A DNA stretch of 64,000 nucleotides from Serratia fonticola (GCF_001006005.1 NZ_CP011254.1:248001-312000); one strand, 5' to 3'; positions 1-12,209 are shown, numbered from the stretch's first letter. The notes: generated from the letters alone by a model not told the origin. Translations and numbers: made by a program.

Positions 1-179
1 GCGGCCTCTTTGACCGCAAAGCGTTTCGCCAGGAAGCGTACCGGCTGCTGATGCTGCTGATACACCTCCCATTCGGCCGGGCTTAGCACCCGACGAGCAA
101 GGCGATCGCCGCTGCGCTCCACCACCGCTTCGATACGCGCCATCTCCACGATGTCGGTTCCCAAGCCCAGTACCGCCAT
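1..179 (-). CDS. acpS: holo-[acyl-carrier-protein] synthase, 3' end cut by window
   Basis: Transfers the 4'-phosphopantetheine arm from CoA to apo acyl carrier protein in the cytosol. Only the first 59 or so codons are in the window. The N-terminus reads [17 protein letters not shown], the family's metal-binding start (GxDxV..xR), and [11 protein letters not shown] near the edge is the conserved F.xKEA motif. The ATG at 179 overlaps the pdxJ stop by one base (TAATG), so the two are translationally coupled at the end of the rnc-era-recO-pdxJ-acpS operon. Confidence 0.95.
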   Translation of the reverse strand, partial: MAVLGLGTDIVEMARIEAVVERSGDRLARRVLSPAEWEVYQQHQQPVRFLAKRFAVKEA

Positions 180-910
180 TAGCGACGCGCTTCCCGCATC
201 AGCAGTTTCATGTCCGCCACCGCGGCAGGTAAACCGCTCATCACCGCCTGACCAATGATGGCATGGCCGATATTCAGCTCATACATCTCTGGCAGCGCGG
301 CGATCGGCTGCACGTTATGATAGGTCAAACCGTGGCCCGCATTCACCTTCAGGCCTTTGCTGGCCGCATAGGTGGCCGCTTTGGCAATGCGCTTGAGCTC
401 GGCTTGAATGGCCAGATCGCCCTGCGCTTCGGCATAGGCACCGGTATGGATCTCGATATAAGGTGCGCCTACGGCCACCGCCGCGTCGATCTGACGGTGA
501 TCGGCATCGATAAACAACGAAACCAAAATGCCAGCCTGTGCCAGGCGTTCAACCGCCACGGCAATTTTGTCCTGCTGCCCGGCCACGTCCAGCCCGCCTT
601 CGGTAGTTACTTCCTGACGTTTTTCCGGCACCAGACAACAAAACTGAGGTTTCAGCTCAATGGCGATATCGAGCATTTCATCGGTGACGGCCATTTCCAG
701 ATTCATACGGGTCTGGATGGTTTGGCGCAGGATACGCACGTCGCGGTCGGTGATATGACGGCGATCTTCACGCAGGTGAACGGTGATGCCATCGGCCCCC
801 GCCTGCTCGGCAATAAATGCCGCCTGCACCGGATCCGGGTAGTTGGTGCCGCGCGCGTTACGTAACGTGGCAATATGATCGATATTGACGCCCAGCAATA
901 AATCAGCCAT
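179..910 (-). CDS. pdxJ: pyridoxine 5'-phosphate synthase
   Basis: Condenses 1-deoxy-D-xylulose 5-phosphate with 3-amino-2-oxopropyl phosphate to give pyridoxine 5'-phosphate, the last ring-forming step of de novo vitamin B6 synthesis. The protein is 243 aa, the normal length, and is a TIM barrel beginning [20 protein letters not shown], with the family's conserved NIDH near the start, [12 protein letters not shown], and the GHGL and NIGHAIIG phosphate-binding segments near the C-terminus. It lies 74 bp after recO and overlaps acpS by one base, as in other enterobacteria. Confidence 0.97.
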   Translation of the reverse strand: MADLLLGVNIDHIATLRNARGTNYPDPVQAAFIAEQAGADGITVHLREDRRHITDRDVRILRQTIQTRMNLEMAVTDEMLDIAIELKPQFCCLVPEKRQEVTTEGGLDVAGQQDKIAVAVERLAQAGILVSLFIDADHRQIDAAVAVGAPYIEIHTGAYAEAQGDLAIQAELKRIAKAATYAASKGLKVNAGHGLTYHNVQPIAALPEMYELNIGHAIIGQAVMSGLPAAVADMKLLMREARR

Positions 911-984
911 GACAACCCTCTACTAAGTCATTTTCAGTAGCAGCAGTTTACACGGGCGAGCAAAACGGCAAAAGCAGAAACCGC

Positions 985-1716
985 TTAGGCTTCGTCGACG
1001 GGGGTATCAGGTTGTTTGCGCACGAACTGGCGAAACAGTTCACGGCTCTTCAGCGGCTTACCGCCGAGATAGGGTTTCAGCGCCATGCGGGTAAAGCGCT
1101 TGGCTGCACGCAGGGTTTCTGCATCGGGGAACTGGCGTTCATCCAGAGCGCGGAGTTCACGGCCGGTAAAACTGTAATGATCCACCACCAGGCTGGCGAT
1201 AAAGCCTTTTTCTTCGCGATAGCGATAGGTCATGCCGTCATCCACCGGCTCGCCGCTGCCAGCACAATGGAGGAAATCCAGCCCGTAACCCAGGTGCCCC
1301 AACAGCGCCAACTCGAACTGCCGCAGGGCATGCTCCGGGGAGCTGTCTTCCGCCGCCAGGGCCTGCAAGCATTGCAGATAATCGAAGAACAACACCGAAT
1401 AGTTGCCTTCCTGCTCCAGCACCCGTGACAACAGTTCATTCACGTAAAGGCCGCTGTAAAGCATCATGCCGCTGAGGGGTAAACCAAGGGAGACCGCTTC
1501 GGCACCGCGCAGCGTTTTGACTTCGCCACGACCGCCCCAGCGTACTAACAGAGGAGTAAAGGGTTGCAAGCAACCCTTTAGATTGGAACGGCGACTGCGT
1601 GCGCCTTTTGCCAGCAAGCGCACCCGCCCATGACCTTCCGTGAACAGGTCCAGCATCAGGCTGGTTTCACTAAAGGGTCGCCCATGCAGGACGAAAGCGC
1701 GCTCCCAACCATCCAT
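985..1716 (-). CDS. recO: DNA repair protein RecO
   Basis: Works with RecF and RecR to load RecA onto SSB-coated single-stranded gaps, and anneals complementary strands. It is 243 aa, normal for the family. The N-terminal OB-fold (about residues 1-80, starting [19 protein letters not shown]) carries the conserved LAKGARS, followed by the helical C-terminal domain. The usual cysteine pattern of a zinc site in the central part is only weakly present, as in other gamma-proteobacterial RecO. It follows era by 8 bp in the rnc-era-recO operon. Confidence 0.95.
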   Translation of the reverse strand: MDGWERAFVLHGRPFSETSLMLDLFTEGHGRVRLLAKGARSRRSNLKGCLQPFTPLLVRWGGRGEVKTLRGAEAVSLGLPLSGMMLYSGLYVNELLSRVLEQEGNYSVLFFDYLQCLQALAAEDSSPEHALRQFELALLGHLGYGLDFLHCAGSGEPVDDGMTYRYREEKGFIASLVVDHYSFTGRELRALDERQFPDAETLRAAKRFTRMALKPYLGGKPLKSRELFRQFVRKQPDTPVDEA

Positions 1717-1724
1717 AGGAGGTA

Positions 1725-3313
<1,589 letters not shown>

Positions 3314-3498
3314 TTACCAATAGATCAAGAATGCGTCAAAAACTTGCAGCATACGGAACAGGCCTGCTTTGCCAAAAGCCAATCCAAAGCTGTTTCGTTT
3401 GCAGTGGCGCCCAAAAGGGGCCAACTTTTATCGCTCGAGGGGCTATTCTACAACGAGTGGAAATATATTGCTGCGATTATATAGACCCATTGCCTGTC

Positions 3499-3525
3499 AA
3501 ACTGCAGCCTAATTGGCTGCAGTTT
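3499..3525 (-). terminator. 11-bp perfect inverted repeat after lepB
   Basis: AAACTGCAGCC at 3499-3509 is exactly complementary to GGCTGCAGTTT at 3515-3525, with a 5-nt loop, 11 bases downstream of the lepB stop. On the lepB strand the hairpin is not followed by a long T run, so it may be an attenuator or RNA-stability element between lepB and the rnc operon, not a strong terminator. Confidence 0.5.
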
Positions 3526-3536
3526 GCAAAACGCTA

Positions 3537-4514
3537 TTAGTGAATACCACCGATACGGCTCAATCTGACGCCCGTTGGCCATTCACCTTCCTGCTTTTCA
3601 AAACTCATCCAGATCGCGGTGGCTTTACCTACCAGATTCTTCTCAGGTACGAATCCCCAATAACGGCTGTCTGCACTATTATCGCGGTTATCGCCCATCA
3701 TGAAGTAATGGCCGGCTGGCACTACCCACTCGCCCAACTGCTGGCCTGCTTGCTGATAGTAAGCACCGACCTGATCCTGTGCACCGGGCACGGTCAGAAT
3801 GCGGTGAGTCACGTTGCCCAGAGTTTCCTTGCGTTCGCCAAGGCGAATACCGCCCTGTGGCACGTTATCCGTCAGTGGGATCTGGAAGAAACCATTGCTG
3901 GTTTCGCCCATGCCGCTGCGGGTAAACATCTGCACAAAATCGCTCGGTTGCATATCGCTGTAGGTGACCGCCAATGCGGTATCACACGCCTGGCCACTAT
4001 TACAGGACTCTTGCACCGTCACGCGCTTATTCACCGGATCATAGGTCACGCGATCGCCAGGTACGCCAATCACGCGTTTGATATAATCCAGTTTGGTGTC
4101 GCGTGGATATTTAAATACCGCAATATCGCCGCGCTTGGGATGACCGGTTTCAATTAGCGTGGTCTGGGTGATCGGATCCTTTACGCCGTAGGCAAATTTT
4201 TCCACCAGAATGAAATCACCAATCAACAGCGTCGGCATCATTGAGCCTGAAGGGATCTGGAACGGTTCGTAAATAAACGAACGCACCACAAATACCAACA
4301 GCAATACCGGGAACACCGAAGCCCCGGTTTCAACCCAACCCGGCTGCCTGGCCACTTTCGCCAAGGCCGCTTCGTCGATCGTTCCAGCCGCCTGTGCATT
4401 GACCGCCGCGATTTTCGCCCGGCGTGCCGGCGCCCATTTAAAGCGCTCAAAGCACCAGATGATCCCGGTCACCAAAGTGGCTAACGCCAGGATCAAGGCA
4501 AACATATTCGCCAT
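3537..4514 (-). CDS. lepB: signal peptidase I
   Basis: Membrane-bound serine/lysine-dyad protease that removes signal peptides from Sec- and Tat-exported proteins on the periplasmic face. The 325-aa protein has two N-terminal membrane segments (about residues 3-22 and 62-80), the catalytic serine in PSGSMMPTL (about residue 92), the lysine in YIKRVIGVPGD (about residue 147), and the GDNRDNSADSR box near the C-terminus. It is downstream of lepA with 31 bp between them, the usual lepA-lepB operon. Confidence 0.97.
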   Translation of the reverse strand: MANMFALILALATLVTGIIWCFERFKWAPARRAKIAAVNAQAAGTIDEAALAKVARQPGWVETGASVFPVLLLVFVVRSFIYEPFQIPSGSMMPTLLIGDFILVEKFAYGVKDPITQTTLIETGHPKRGDIAVFKYPRDTKLDYIKRVIGVPGDRVTYDPVNKRVTVQESCNSGQACDTALAVTYSDMQPSDFVQMFTRSGMGETSNGFFQIPLTDNVPQGGIRLGERKETLGNVTHRILTVPGAQDQVGAYYQQAGQQLGEWVVPAGHYFMMGDNRDNSADSRYWGFVPEKNLVGKATAIWMSFEKQEGEWPTGVRLSRIGGIH

Positions 4515-4545
4515 GCAAACTCCCTAGTTACGCGAGCTTTCGCTC

Positions 4546-6345
4546 TTACTTACCGTCTTTACCCACGTGCAGAATGGCCAGGAACGCTTCCTGCGGCAAC
4601 TCAACGTTACCCACCTGCTTCATGCGTTTTTTACCGTCTTTCTGCTTCTGCAGCAGCTTCTTCTTACGGCTGACGTCGCCGCCGTAGCACTTGGCCAACA
4701 CGTTTTTACGCAGCTGTTTCACCGTAGAACGAGCGATGATATGCGTGCCGATCGCCGCCTGGATCGCAATATCAAATTGCTGGCGTGGGATCAGCTCTTT
4801 CATTTTCTCAACCAGTTCACGGCCACGATACTGCGCGTTATCACGGTGAGTGATCAGCGCCAGCGCATCTACCCGTTCGTTGTTGATCAACACGTCAACG
4901 CGCACCATGTCGGAGGCCTGGAAACGTTTGAAGTTATAGTCCAGTGACGCGTAACCGCGCGAGGTGGATTTCAAACGGTCGAAGAAGTCTAGCACCACTT
5001 CGGCCATTGGGATTTCGTAGGTCAGCGCCACCTGGTTACCGTGGTAAACCATGTTGGTCTGTACGCCACGCTTCTCAATACACAGCGTGATCACGTTGCC
5101 CAGATATTCCTGCGGCATCAGCATGTGACACTCTGCAATCGGCTCACGCAGTTCAGCGATGTTATTCAACGGCGGCAGCTTGGAAGGGCTGTCGACGTAG
5201 ATGGTTTCATTGCCAGTGGTTTCGACTTCATACACTACCGTAGGTGCCGTAGTGATCAGTTCCAGATCGTATTCACGCTCCAGACGCTCCTGAATGATCT
5301 CCATGTGCAACAGACCCAGGAAGCCACAGCGGAAGCCAAAGCCCAACGCGGTAGAGCTCTCTGGTTCATAGAACAGGGAGGCGTCGTTCAGGCTCAGCTT
5401 GCCCAGCGCATCACGGAAGGCTTCATAATCGTCGGAACTGATCGGGAACAGGCCGGCATACACCTGTGGCTTCACTTTTTTAAAGCCTGGCAGCATTTTG
5501 TCTGCTGGCTGGCGAGCCAACGTCAAGGTATCGCCCACTGGCGCGCCGAGGATATCTTTAATGGCGCAGACCAACCAGCCCACTTCGCCACAGTTCAGCA
5601 CGTCGCGATCGACACGTTTCGGGGTGAAAATCCCCAGACGGTCGGCGTTATAAGTTTGGCCAGTACTCATGACCTTAACTTTATCGCCCTTGCGCAGGGT
5701 GCCGTTTTTCACCCGGATCAGGGAGACAACGCCAAGGTAGTTATCAAACCAGGAGTCGATGATCAGCGCCTGCAGCGGAGCATCCGCATCACCTTCTGGT
5801 GGCGGGATATCACGCACCAGACGCTCCAGCACTTCAGGCACGCCAACGCCGGTTTTTGCCGAGCAGCGCACCGCGTCAGTCGCATCAATGCCCACGATAT
5901 CTTCGATTTCCTGTGCTGCGCGATCCGGATCGGCGGCTGGCAGGTCAATCTTGTTCAACACCGGCACCACTTCCAGATCCATGTCCAGTGCGGTATAGCA
6001 GTTGGCCAAGGTCTGGGCTTCTACGCCCTGCCCGGCATCCACCACCAGCAATGCGCCTTCACAGGCGGCCAGTGAGCGTGAAACCTCATAGGAGAAGTCA
6101 ACGTGCCCAGGGGTGTCGATAAAGTTGAGGTGGTAAACCTGCCCATCAGTGGCTTTATAGTCGAGCGTTACGCTCTGCGCTTTGATGGTAATACCACGTT
6201 CACGTTCCAGATCCATAGAATCCAGCACCTGTGCGGCCATTTCACGTTCGGTCAGGCCGCCGCAGATTTGGATAATACGGTCAGACAGCGTCGACTTACC
6301 GTGGTCAATATGGGCAATGATAGAAAAATTTCTTATGTGTTTCAT
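4546..6345 (-). CDS. lepA: elongation factor 4 (LepA)
   Basis: Ribosomal GTPase related to EF-G that acts in initiation and back-translocation or stress rescue. The 599 aa match the family's length. G1 is HIDHGKST (about residues 12-19), G3 DTPGH (about 77-81) and G4 NKID (about 131-134). The LepA-specific C-terminal domain is rich in lysine and contains [21 protein letters not shown] with its basic tail. The start [14 protein letters not shown] is conserved, with no strong Shine-Dalgarno visible before it. Confidence 0.98.
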   Translation of the reverse strand: MKHIRNFSIIAHIDHGKSTLSDRIIQICGGLTEREMAAQVLDSMDLERERGITIKAQSVTLDYKATDGQVYHLNFIDTPGHVDFSYEVSRSLAACEGALLVVDAGQGVEAQTLANCYTALDMDLEVVPVLNKIDLPAADPDRAAQEIEDIVGIDATDAVRCSAKTGVGVPEVLERLVRDIPPPEGDADAPLQALIIDSWFDNYLGVVSLIRVKNGTLRKGDKVKVMSTGQTYNADRLGIFTPKRVDRDVLNCGEVGWLVCAIKDILGAPVGDTLTLARQPADKMLPGFKKVKPQVYAGLFPISSDDYEAFRDALGKLSLNDASLFYEPESSTALGFGFRCGFLGLLHMEIIQERLEREYDLELITTAPTVVYEVETTGNETIYVDSPSKLPPLNNIAELREPIAECHMLMPQEYLGNVITLCIEKRGVQTNMVYHGNQVALTYEIPMAEVVLDFFDRLKSTSRGYASLDYNFKRFQASDMVRVDVLINNERVDALALITHRDNAQYRGRELVEKMKELIPRQQFDIAIQAAIGTHIIARSTVKQLRKNVLAKCYGGDVSRKKKLLQKQKDGKKRMKQVGNVELPQEAFLAILHVGKDGK

Positions 6346-6877
6346 TTAATTAGTTTTTCTGCCTTGGTATTTCTGAATTACTCGCCTATGGAACCCGCAT
6401 GGACATAAAGCGACGGTGAATGGGTCGGCTATTTTTCGCCTGAATCGCAGCATTCTACATGCCACAACACTGAAAACCTAGCAATCGGTGTTGGGAAGCT
6501 ATTCGATTATACGTAGTTTAGTGTTACAACGCGCCGCAGTTGATGAAAGCAGATATTAACGCGGCGAAGGCCTGATAAAAATTGTGGGTTAATTGCGCCA
6601 ATCCTCTTGGCCAGACACTATTTACCCGGTGGTAATACATATTACGCGATTACGCAATAAACCCAATCTTAATTATTTAATAAATAATATTTTTATCAAT
6701 AACTTACAGTTAAACCACAACGCAACCGCTTTAGGATAAACCTGATATACGCTCCTTTGCCCCTCGGTTACAAGTGGCAAGAACTTTGGATAAAAACAGA
6801 CTTCAGGGCACTACGACATCGGCAAGCCCACCAGAGTTCACCAGCATCTCCTCTGAACATTGATTGGAAGGTTTATC
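6346..6877. other. 532-bp divergent intergenic region lepA / 6878 gene
   Basis: This stretch separates the lepA start (minus) from the hypothetical gene at 6878 (plus). It is AT-rich around 6660-6720 and must hold both promoters. I see no open reading frame, RNA gene or convincing repeat in it. Confidence 0.5.
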
Positions 6878-7702
6878 ATGATCGATAAAGGGCAAATGCT
6901 GAGCCGGCACGATTTTTCCAAGGTCAACTGGGGCATTTTGGCAGCGGTAACGCTGCTGTTCACTCTCGGTGCGGCGCTGTTGTTAATGCCGTTATTGAGC
7001 AACATGGAAGATCCTCACGTTCTGGCCTTACTGCAAGCCGGCACGGCAACCATTCTGTTAGGCACTACGTTGTTGGCATTGCGCCATTATATGCGACCAA
7101 TGCTGACCTATCGCCTGTATGAGCACGGCGTACGCGTGCTGGATCACCACAGTCATAAAGAACGGTTTATTGCGTTTGAAAAGATTGCCGATATCTACCA
7201 TTCTCGCGGTAGCAGGCTGCTTGGCGGGCTAAACGACAGTATGGCGTTTCGTACCTCGGAGGCGGCGTTCTGGTACAGCATCAAGAGCAATATCTCTCAC
7301 TCCCGGCAGTTGATTGAAACCCTGATCCAGCAACAGATCCAGCAGCGTGGGCCACTGGCATTAAATTCGCTTTATCAGGGGGAAATATTGACCTTCGGCT
7401 ATCTCATTAGCGGTAGGGGCTGGCTTGGTTCGTGGCAAGAGAAGCCGACTCAAACATTACGGCTTAGCGCTACGACGGTGAGTTCCGCCCAGGCTCAGGT
7501 TCAGATCGAAAAGATCCACCGGCTGGAAAACAATAAGCAGCGTGGCACCCTTCGTTTGCTGGATCTACAAGGCAATGAGCTGTTTTCGCTGGGTTATGAC
7601 TCGCTGTTCAGCGCCGATCTGTTTATTGCGCTGATGGAGCATATGATCAACAACCGCATCCCCGCCTATAACAACCCGGCGATGACGCGGCCGCCGTATT
7701 AG
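6878..7702 (+). CDS. hypothetical membrane protein with two N-terminal TM segments
   Basis: I do not recognise this 274-aa protein. Residues about 20-45 (ILAAVTLLFTLGAALLLMPLL) and 53-73 (ALLQAGTATILLGTTLLAL) are hydrophobic and look like a membrane hairpin; the rest is soluble and beta-rich. The ATG at 6878 is preferred to an in-frame TTG at 6860 because GGAAGG lies 6 bases before it. It sits between lepA and rseC, where E. coli has no gene, and its last 4 bases overlap the convergent end of rseC, so it is an insertion relative to E. coli. GC content is like the core. Confidence 0.75.
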   Translation: MIDKGQMLSRHDFSKVNWGILAAVTLLFTLGAALLLMPLLSNMEDPHVLALLQAGTATILLGTTLLALRHYMRPMLTYRLYEHGVRVLDHHSHKERFIAFEKIADIYHSRGSRLLGGLNDSMAFRTSEAAFWYSIKSNISHSRQLIETLIQQQIQQRGPLALNSLYQGEILTFGYLISGRGWLGSWQEKPTQTLRLSATTVSSAQAQVQIEKIHRLENNKQRGTLRLLDLQGNELFSLGYDSLFSADLFIALMEHMINNRIPAYNNPAMTRPPY

Positions 7703-8175
7703 ATCGGGGATTCGGTTTCGGTATGCAACCGCAAGGCACCGGGTGGCAAACCGATTTGCAGCACCACGGGTTGATAATTGGCCTGTTCGCCGAGGCGTTT
7801 TGCCAAGGCGCGTGCGATCAGGAAAGCGAGGCCGCCCCCTAAAATCCCACCGAGTGCCGCCGCGGCGTCACTGCCCAACCACCATTGCAGCAGGCCACCA
7901 CCTAGCATCATGCCTAATAACGGGGTCAGATAGACCAGCATCGCCGAGCGCAACAGGCTGCCTTCGGCGATACCGACTTCTACACGCTGCCCGGGTTCCA
8001 GAGGCTGGGCAATTGCCACCTGCAGGTGATGTTCACTTTCAGGCACCAGTTCGTCGAATGCGCGAGCACCACAGCCAGAGCGCGCGGTGCAGGTGCCGCA
8101 GCCAGCTTTAGGCTCACAACGCAGCTGTGCCACGCCCTGTTGCCACGAGATGACCGTGGCCCACTCTTTCATCAT
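7699..8175 (-). CDS. rseC: SoxR-reducing system / sigma-E regulator RseC
   Basis: Inner-membrane protein, 158 aa. The N-terminal cytoplasmic part has a cysteine cluster (C.....C.TC....CGA, about residues 19-34), and two membrane helices lie at about residues 76-97 and 101-122. RseC takes part with the Rsx complex in re-reducing SoxR and modulates sigma-E mildly. It overlaps rseB by 4 bases, keeping the rpoE-rseA-rseB-rseC operon order. Confidence 0.93.
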   Translation of the reverse strand: MMKEWATVISWQQGVAQLRCEPKAGCGTCTARSGCGARAFDELVPESEHHLQVAIAQPLEPGQRVEVGIAEGSLLRSAMLVYLTPLLGMMLGGGLLQWWLGSDAAAALGGILGGGLAFLIARALAKRLGEQANYQPVVLQIGLPPGALRLHTETESPI

Positions 8176-9131
8176 TTCGGCGCTACCTTGAAAGTAATGC
8201 TGTCGGCAATGCGTTTCGCCGTTGAAGGCGGTAATTCCCCAACCACGGTAATTTCATTGCCATTACGAATTTCGGTTTGGATGGTGCGGCGGCCCTGACG
8301 ATAAAACTGTTGGCTGGTATTGCTACCTGAAGGGCTGATGTTAACCGAGAAGCTGAACAAGCCATCGCTATAAAGCCGCGATTCAACCGGCACCGCCACA
8401 TTCGGTAACTTGCGGCGATTACGCGCCACCTCGTTAACGCCAGCGGGCAACCAACCAGCATTCCAGGCCAGCTTAACGTCTTCAGCCGCGGGTAAGGTCA
8501 ATAGCGGTGGCAGATTGGCCTTGAGCAAAGGTTGCATGACGTTTTTCACCTGATCGCCCACCACAACCGAGATGACCCGATACTGTTCCAGCGTTTCGCC
8601 ATCACGATCGAGCAGATCGACCCGCAGCGGCAGCTTGGTCTCCATATCCATCCAGACCACATAGCTGTAACGGGAACCGTCACGAGCCACGACGCGGTAA
8701 ACGTCACAAGGCCGATCGGAAATGCGGGTGCGACCAACGGAGATAAAGTCGTAGTATTTCGCCAGATAATCGAAATCGGCAAATACGATGGCGGGCAAAG
8801 CGTCGACGATGTGATCGCCAGACAGCGTGAACGGTTCCAGACCAGGCTCAAAGTAGCTGATCCCACCGCCACGTTGCAGCACTTCCCGACGAGGGCCGTC
8901 CATATGCAGCAACTGCCCAAGGGGCTGTTTATCGATCACCGCGTGGCGATAGCGTAACGACTCTATCCCCTGCTTGCTGATGCTGATATAGGCGAGTTCA
9001 TAATTGAGTGAACGGCTGGCACTGCTCATTTGTTGCAATAACGCCCCGGACGCAGGTTCCTGCGCCGAGGCGATATTTGAATTGAGCAGGCCGCCCGTTA
9101 AAAGACAAACGGAGAACCAGATTTGCTTCAT
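8172..9131 (-). CDS. rseB: sigma-E regulatory protein RseB
   Basis: Periplasmic sensor that binds the periplasmic part of RseA and protects it from DegS; lipid and LPS-derived signals release it. It is 319 aa, starting with a cleavable signal peptide (MKQIWFSVCLLTGGLLNSNIASAQ, of which the cut is likely after SAQ or nearby) and followed by the LolA-like MucB/RseB N-domain and a smaller C-domain. It starts at the rseA stop with a 1-base overlap. Confidence 0.95.
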   Translation of the reverse strand: MKQIWFSVCLLTGGLLNSNIASAQEPASGALLQQMSSASRSLNYELAYISISKQGIESLRYRHAVIDKQPLGQLLHMDGPRREVLQRGGGISYFEPGLEPFTLSGDHIVDALPAIVFADFDYLAKYYDFISVGRTRISDRPCDVYRVVARDGSRYSYVVWMDMETKLPLRVDLLDRDGETLEQYRVISVVVGDQVKNVMQPLLKANLPPLLTLPAAEDVKLAWNAGWLPAGVNEVARNRRKLPNVAVPVESRLYSDGLFSFSVNISPSGSNTSQQFYRQGRRTIQTEIRNGNEITVVGELPPSTAKRIADSITFKVAPK

Positions 9132-9784
9132 TACTGCTGTTGCATTCCTAAAGACTGAGTTCCAGGAACCTGAACGGCGGCCTGCTGTGGCCTGCTTTGT
9201 TCAAGTTGCAGCTGATCGGAGTGCAAACGGCGTTGCAGCTCATAATCCTGCAGCATGGCATTGATACGCTTACGCTGTTCCTGCACCTGCTGCTGTTGAC
9301 CGCTGCCGGTTGAGAAACTGTCTGCCGGGACGCCCAGGCTGACCGGGGAAGCTTGCCCCATGATGGGTAACGTATTGAACGCTGGTGCTTCAGCCGCGCC
9401 TGATTGGGCCGTTGGCTGATTGTACTGTTGCACACCCACGATCACTGCCAGAGAGACACAAGCAGCAACGCCGACTTGAGTTAGCTGACTAGCCCAAGGA
9501 CGAACCTTGTGCCAGAACGGCAATTTACCCCAGGTGTGAGGTTGCGGTTGAGATTCGGGGATTGCCGAAGGAACCAGACGAGCGGGCTCTTTTTCCAATG
9601 CGGCAGCAACACGGTCTGCGATATCGAAATGCATGACTTGCCCGACATCACCCCGTAACGTGTCACGGATTAGGTGATAGCTCTGCCAGCTTTGTTGAAG
9701 CGCCCGATCTTTACTCAATGAACTCAGCAGCTCATTGTCGAGCATTTCACCATCCATCAGAGCGGAAAGCTTTTCTTTCTGCAT
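9131..9784 (-). CDS. rseA: anti-sigma-E factor RseA
   Basis: Single-pass membrane protein that holds RpoE inactive and is degraded stepwise by DegS, RseP and ClpXP upon envelope stress. The cytoplasmic sigma-binding domain starts MQKEKLSALMDGE; the membrane segment is at about residues 99-118 (LTQVGVAACVSLAVIVGV); the periplasmic tail is rich in glutamine and ends in QQQ. It is 217 aa. It follows rpoE by 30 bp. Confidence 0.95.
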   Translation of the reverse strand: MQKEKLSALMDGEMLDNELLSSLSKDRALQQSWQSYHLIRDTLRGDVGQVMHFDIADRVAAALEKEPARLVPSAIPESQPQPHTWGKLPFWHKVRPWASQLTQVGVAACVSLAVIVGVQQYNQPTAQSGAAEAPAFNTLPIMGQASPVSLGVPADSFSTGSGQQQQVQEQRKRINAMLQDYELQRRLHSDQLQLEQSRPQQAAVQVPGTQSLGMQQQ

Positions 9785-9814
9785 GCCTAAGTACCCTTCC
9801 AGTGTCCGCTATCG

Positions 9815-10390
9815 CTAACGTTGGATCAGCGGTTGAACTTTATTATCGATAGCCTCCCGAGCACGGAAAATACGTGACCGTACGGTTCCGACCGGGCAAT
9901 CCATGATGGCGGCTATCTCTTCGTAGCTTAGACCATCCAACTCCCGCAGGGTAATCGCCATGCGAAGATCCTCTGGGAGTGACTCAATGGTACGGAAAAC
10001 TATCTGTCTCAGTTCTTCTGACAACATTAAGTTCTCAGGGTTCGAAATTTCTTTCAGTGCACCCGCACTTTCGTAATTTTCGGCATCATTGGCATCCACA
10101 TCACTTGATGGTGGGCGCCGGCCCTGAGCAACCAGATAATTTTTTGCTGTATTGACAGCAATTCGATACAACCAGGTGTAAAAGGCGCTATCGCCACGGA
10201 ACGACTCCAGTGCGCGATAAGCTTTAATAAACGACTCCTGCACCACATCCGGCACGTCGCCCTGTGGTACGTAGCGCGAAACGAGACTCGCCACTTTATG
10301 CTGGTAACGAATTACCAGTAAGTTAAACGATTTCTGATCGCCCTTCTGGACCCGCTCAACCAGAACCTGATCCGTTAACTGCTCGCTCAT
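9815..10390 (-). CDS. rpoE: RNA polymerase sigma factor E
   Basis: Extracytoplasmic-function sigma factor for outer-membrane stress genes. It is 191 aa, starting MSEQLTDQVLVERVQKGD; region 2 (VVQESFIKAYRALESFRGDSAFYTWLYRIA) and region 4 (LRELDGLSYEEIAAIMDCPVGTVRSRIFRARE) are both clear. An in-frame extension of 25 codons upstream exists, but the start at 10390 gives the standard length. The operon is under a sigma-E-type promoter at 10474-10501, so the gene is autoregulated. Confidence 0.98.
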   Translation of the reverse strand: MSEQLTDQVLVERVQKGDQKSFNLLVIRYQHKVASLVSRYVPQGDVPDVVQESFIKAYRALESFRGDSAFYTWLYRIAVNTAKNYLVAQGRRPPSSDVDANDAENYESAGALKEISNPENLMLSEELRQIVFRTIESLPEDLRMAITLRELDGLSYEEIAAIMDCPVGTVRSRIFRAREAIDNKVQPLIQR

Positions 10391-10473
10391 CCGAGGTAAA
10401 TTCTCCCCAAATCTATCTCCACGCGTGAAATTGTACCGCCAGCCATACATTATTTTCCTGAGCAAGCACTCGC

Positions 10474-10501
10474 TTGGAGTTCATACGGAACGCTAAGTTC
10501 C
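10474..10501 (-). promoter_or_regulatory. sigma-E promoter of the rpoE operon
   Basis: On the minus strand GGAACTT (10501-10495) and TCCAA (10478-10474) are separated by exactly 16 bases, fitting the sigma-E consensus (GGAACTT, 16 nt, TCAAA). It lies about 85 bases upstream of the rpoE start codon, as expected for the autoregulated promoter. Confidence 0.8.
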
Positions 10502-10603
10502 ATACCGCCATTGTTTTTTTGTTGATGTCACCTTGTCCGTGGCTTTTGCCCGGACAAGTAGGCTAACATGAATTTCACTCTTCTTCTGCACACATCATAC
10601 GTT

Positions 10604-12205
10604 ATGCAACCATCATCTGAACATGTTAGCGATGTATTGATCGTCGGTAGCGGTGCTGCTGGCCTCTCCCTGGCGTTGCGCTTGGCGCAACATTGCAAGG
10701 TTACTGTACTCAGCAAAGGTCCGCTCAATGAAGGCGCCACCTTTTATGCCCAAGGCGGGATCGCCGCGGTGTTTGATGAAACGGACAGCATCGCCTCACA
10801 CGTTGATGACACGCTGATCGCCGGAGCCGGCCTGTGTGACAAAGACGCCGTCGAGTTTATTGCCGGCAATGCACGCCACTGCGTACAGTGGCTGATCGAT
10901 CAGGGCGTGCTGTTCGACACCGAAACCAATTCCCAAGGTGAAGAACGCTATCACCTGACGCGGGAAGGCGGACACAGCCATCGGCGCATCCTGCACGCCG
11001 CCGACGCCACCGGCAAAGAAGTAGAGACTACCCTGGTAGCGAAAGCAAGTGCTCACCCCAATATTTGCGTGATGGAACGCCGCAATGCGGTCGACCTGAT
11101 TACCTCCAACAAGATCGGCTTGCCGGGCACCAAGCGCGTAGTGGGCGCTTACGTCTGGAACCGTGAGCGGGAGCAGGTGGAAACCTACCGTGCCAAAACG
11201 GTGGTGTTAGCCACCGGCGGAGCGGCCAAGGTTTATCAATATACCACCAACCCGGATATCTCTTCGGGCGACGGCATCGCCATGGCCTGGCGCGCTGGCT
11301 GCCGGGTGGCCAACCTGGAGTTCAACCAGTTCCACCCAACCTGCCTGTTCCACCCGCAGGCACGTAACTTCCTGCTGACCGAAGCGCTGCGCGGCGAAGG
11401 TGCCCACCTGAAACGCCCAGACGGCAGCCGCTTTATGCCAGACTTTGATCCCCGTGGTGAACTGGCGCCGCGCGATATCGTCGCCCGCGCGATTGACCAT
11501 GAGATGAAGCGCTTGGGTGCCGACTGCATGTATCTGGATATCAGCCACAAACCGGCGGAATTCGTCACTCAACACTTCCCGATGATCCACGAAAAGCTGA
11601 TGACGCTGGGCTTTGACCTGACCCAGCAGCCAATCCCGATCGTCCCTGCGGCGCATTACACCTGCGGCGGCGTGATGGTCGATCAGCATGGCCGCACCGA
11701 TCTGGACGGCCTGTATGCGATTGGCGAAGTAAGCTACACCGGCCTGCACGGGGCCAATCGCATGGCGTCCAACTCGCTGCTGGAATGCCTGGTTTATGGC
11801 TGGTCCGCCGCCGAAGATATTCTGACGCGCCTGCCTGCCATCAAGCTGGCCAAACAGTTGCCGCAGTGGGATGAAAGCCGGGTGGATGATTCGGATGAAC
11901 GCGTGGTGATCCAGCATAACTGGCACGAACTGCGGCTGTTTATGTGGGACTACGTCGGGATCGTGCGCACCACCAAACGTCTGGAGCGGGCGCTACGCCG
12001 CATCAATACGTTGCAGCAGGAGATCGACGAGTATTACGCCAACTTCCGCATCTCCAACAATCTGCTGGAGCTACGTAATCTGGTGCAGGTGGCGGAACTG
12101 ATTGTGCGCAGTGCGATGGAGCGCAAGGAAAGCCGTGGGCTGCATTACACGCTGGATTACCCGGATATGTTGCCGGAGCCAAAACCCACTATTCTGCAAC
12201 CCTGA
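10604..12205 (+). CDS. nadB: L-aspartate oxidase
   Basis: FAD enzyme that oxidises L-aspartate to iminoaspartate, the first step of de novo NAD synthesis, using oxygen or fumarate. It is 533 aa. The FAD-binding [18 protein letters not shown] is at about residues 10-27, then the fumarate-reductase-like catalytic part ([21 protein letters not shown]) and [19 protein letters not shown]. The start at 10604 places DVLIVGSG at the same offset as in E. coli NadB; an upstream ATG at 10568 would add 12 codons with no homology. It is divergent from rpoE. Confidence 0.97.
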   Translation: MQPSSEHVSDVLIVGSGAAGLSLALRLAQHCKVTVLSKGPLNEGATFYAQGGIAAVFDETDSIASHVDDTLIAGAGLCDKDAVEFIAGNARHCVQWLIDQGVLFDTETNSQGEERYHLTREGGHSHRRILHAADATGKEVETTLVAKASAHPNICVMERRNAVDLITSNKIGLPGTKRVVGAYVWNREREQVETYRAKTVVLATGGAAKVYQYTTNPDISSGDGIAMAWRAGCRVANLEFNQFHPTCLFHPQARNFLLTEALRGEGAHLKRPDGSRFMPDFDPRGELAPRDIVARAIDHEMKRLGADCMYLDISHKPAEFVTQHFPMIHEKLMTLGFDLTQQPIPIVPAAHYTCGGVMVDQHGRTDLDGLYAIGEVSYTGLHGANRMASNSLLECLVYGWSAAEDILTRLPAIKLAKQLPQWDESRVDDSDERVVIQHNWHELRLFMWDYVGIVRTTKRLERALRRINTLQQEIDEYYANFRISNNLLELRNLVQVAELIVRSAMERKESRGLHYTLDYPDMLPEPKPTILQP

Positions 12206-12209
12206 GGTT

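Noticed and set aside
5041..6075. 344-codon open frame on the plus strand opposite lepA
   Set aside because: It is antisense to the well-conserved lepA and rich in His, Gln and Arg, as expected from the mirror of a GC-rich gene; no ribosome-binding site or family.
11207..11926. 239-codon open frame on the minus strand opposite nadB
   Set aside because: Antisense to nadB, with mirror-type composition and no start signals.
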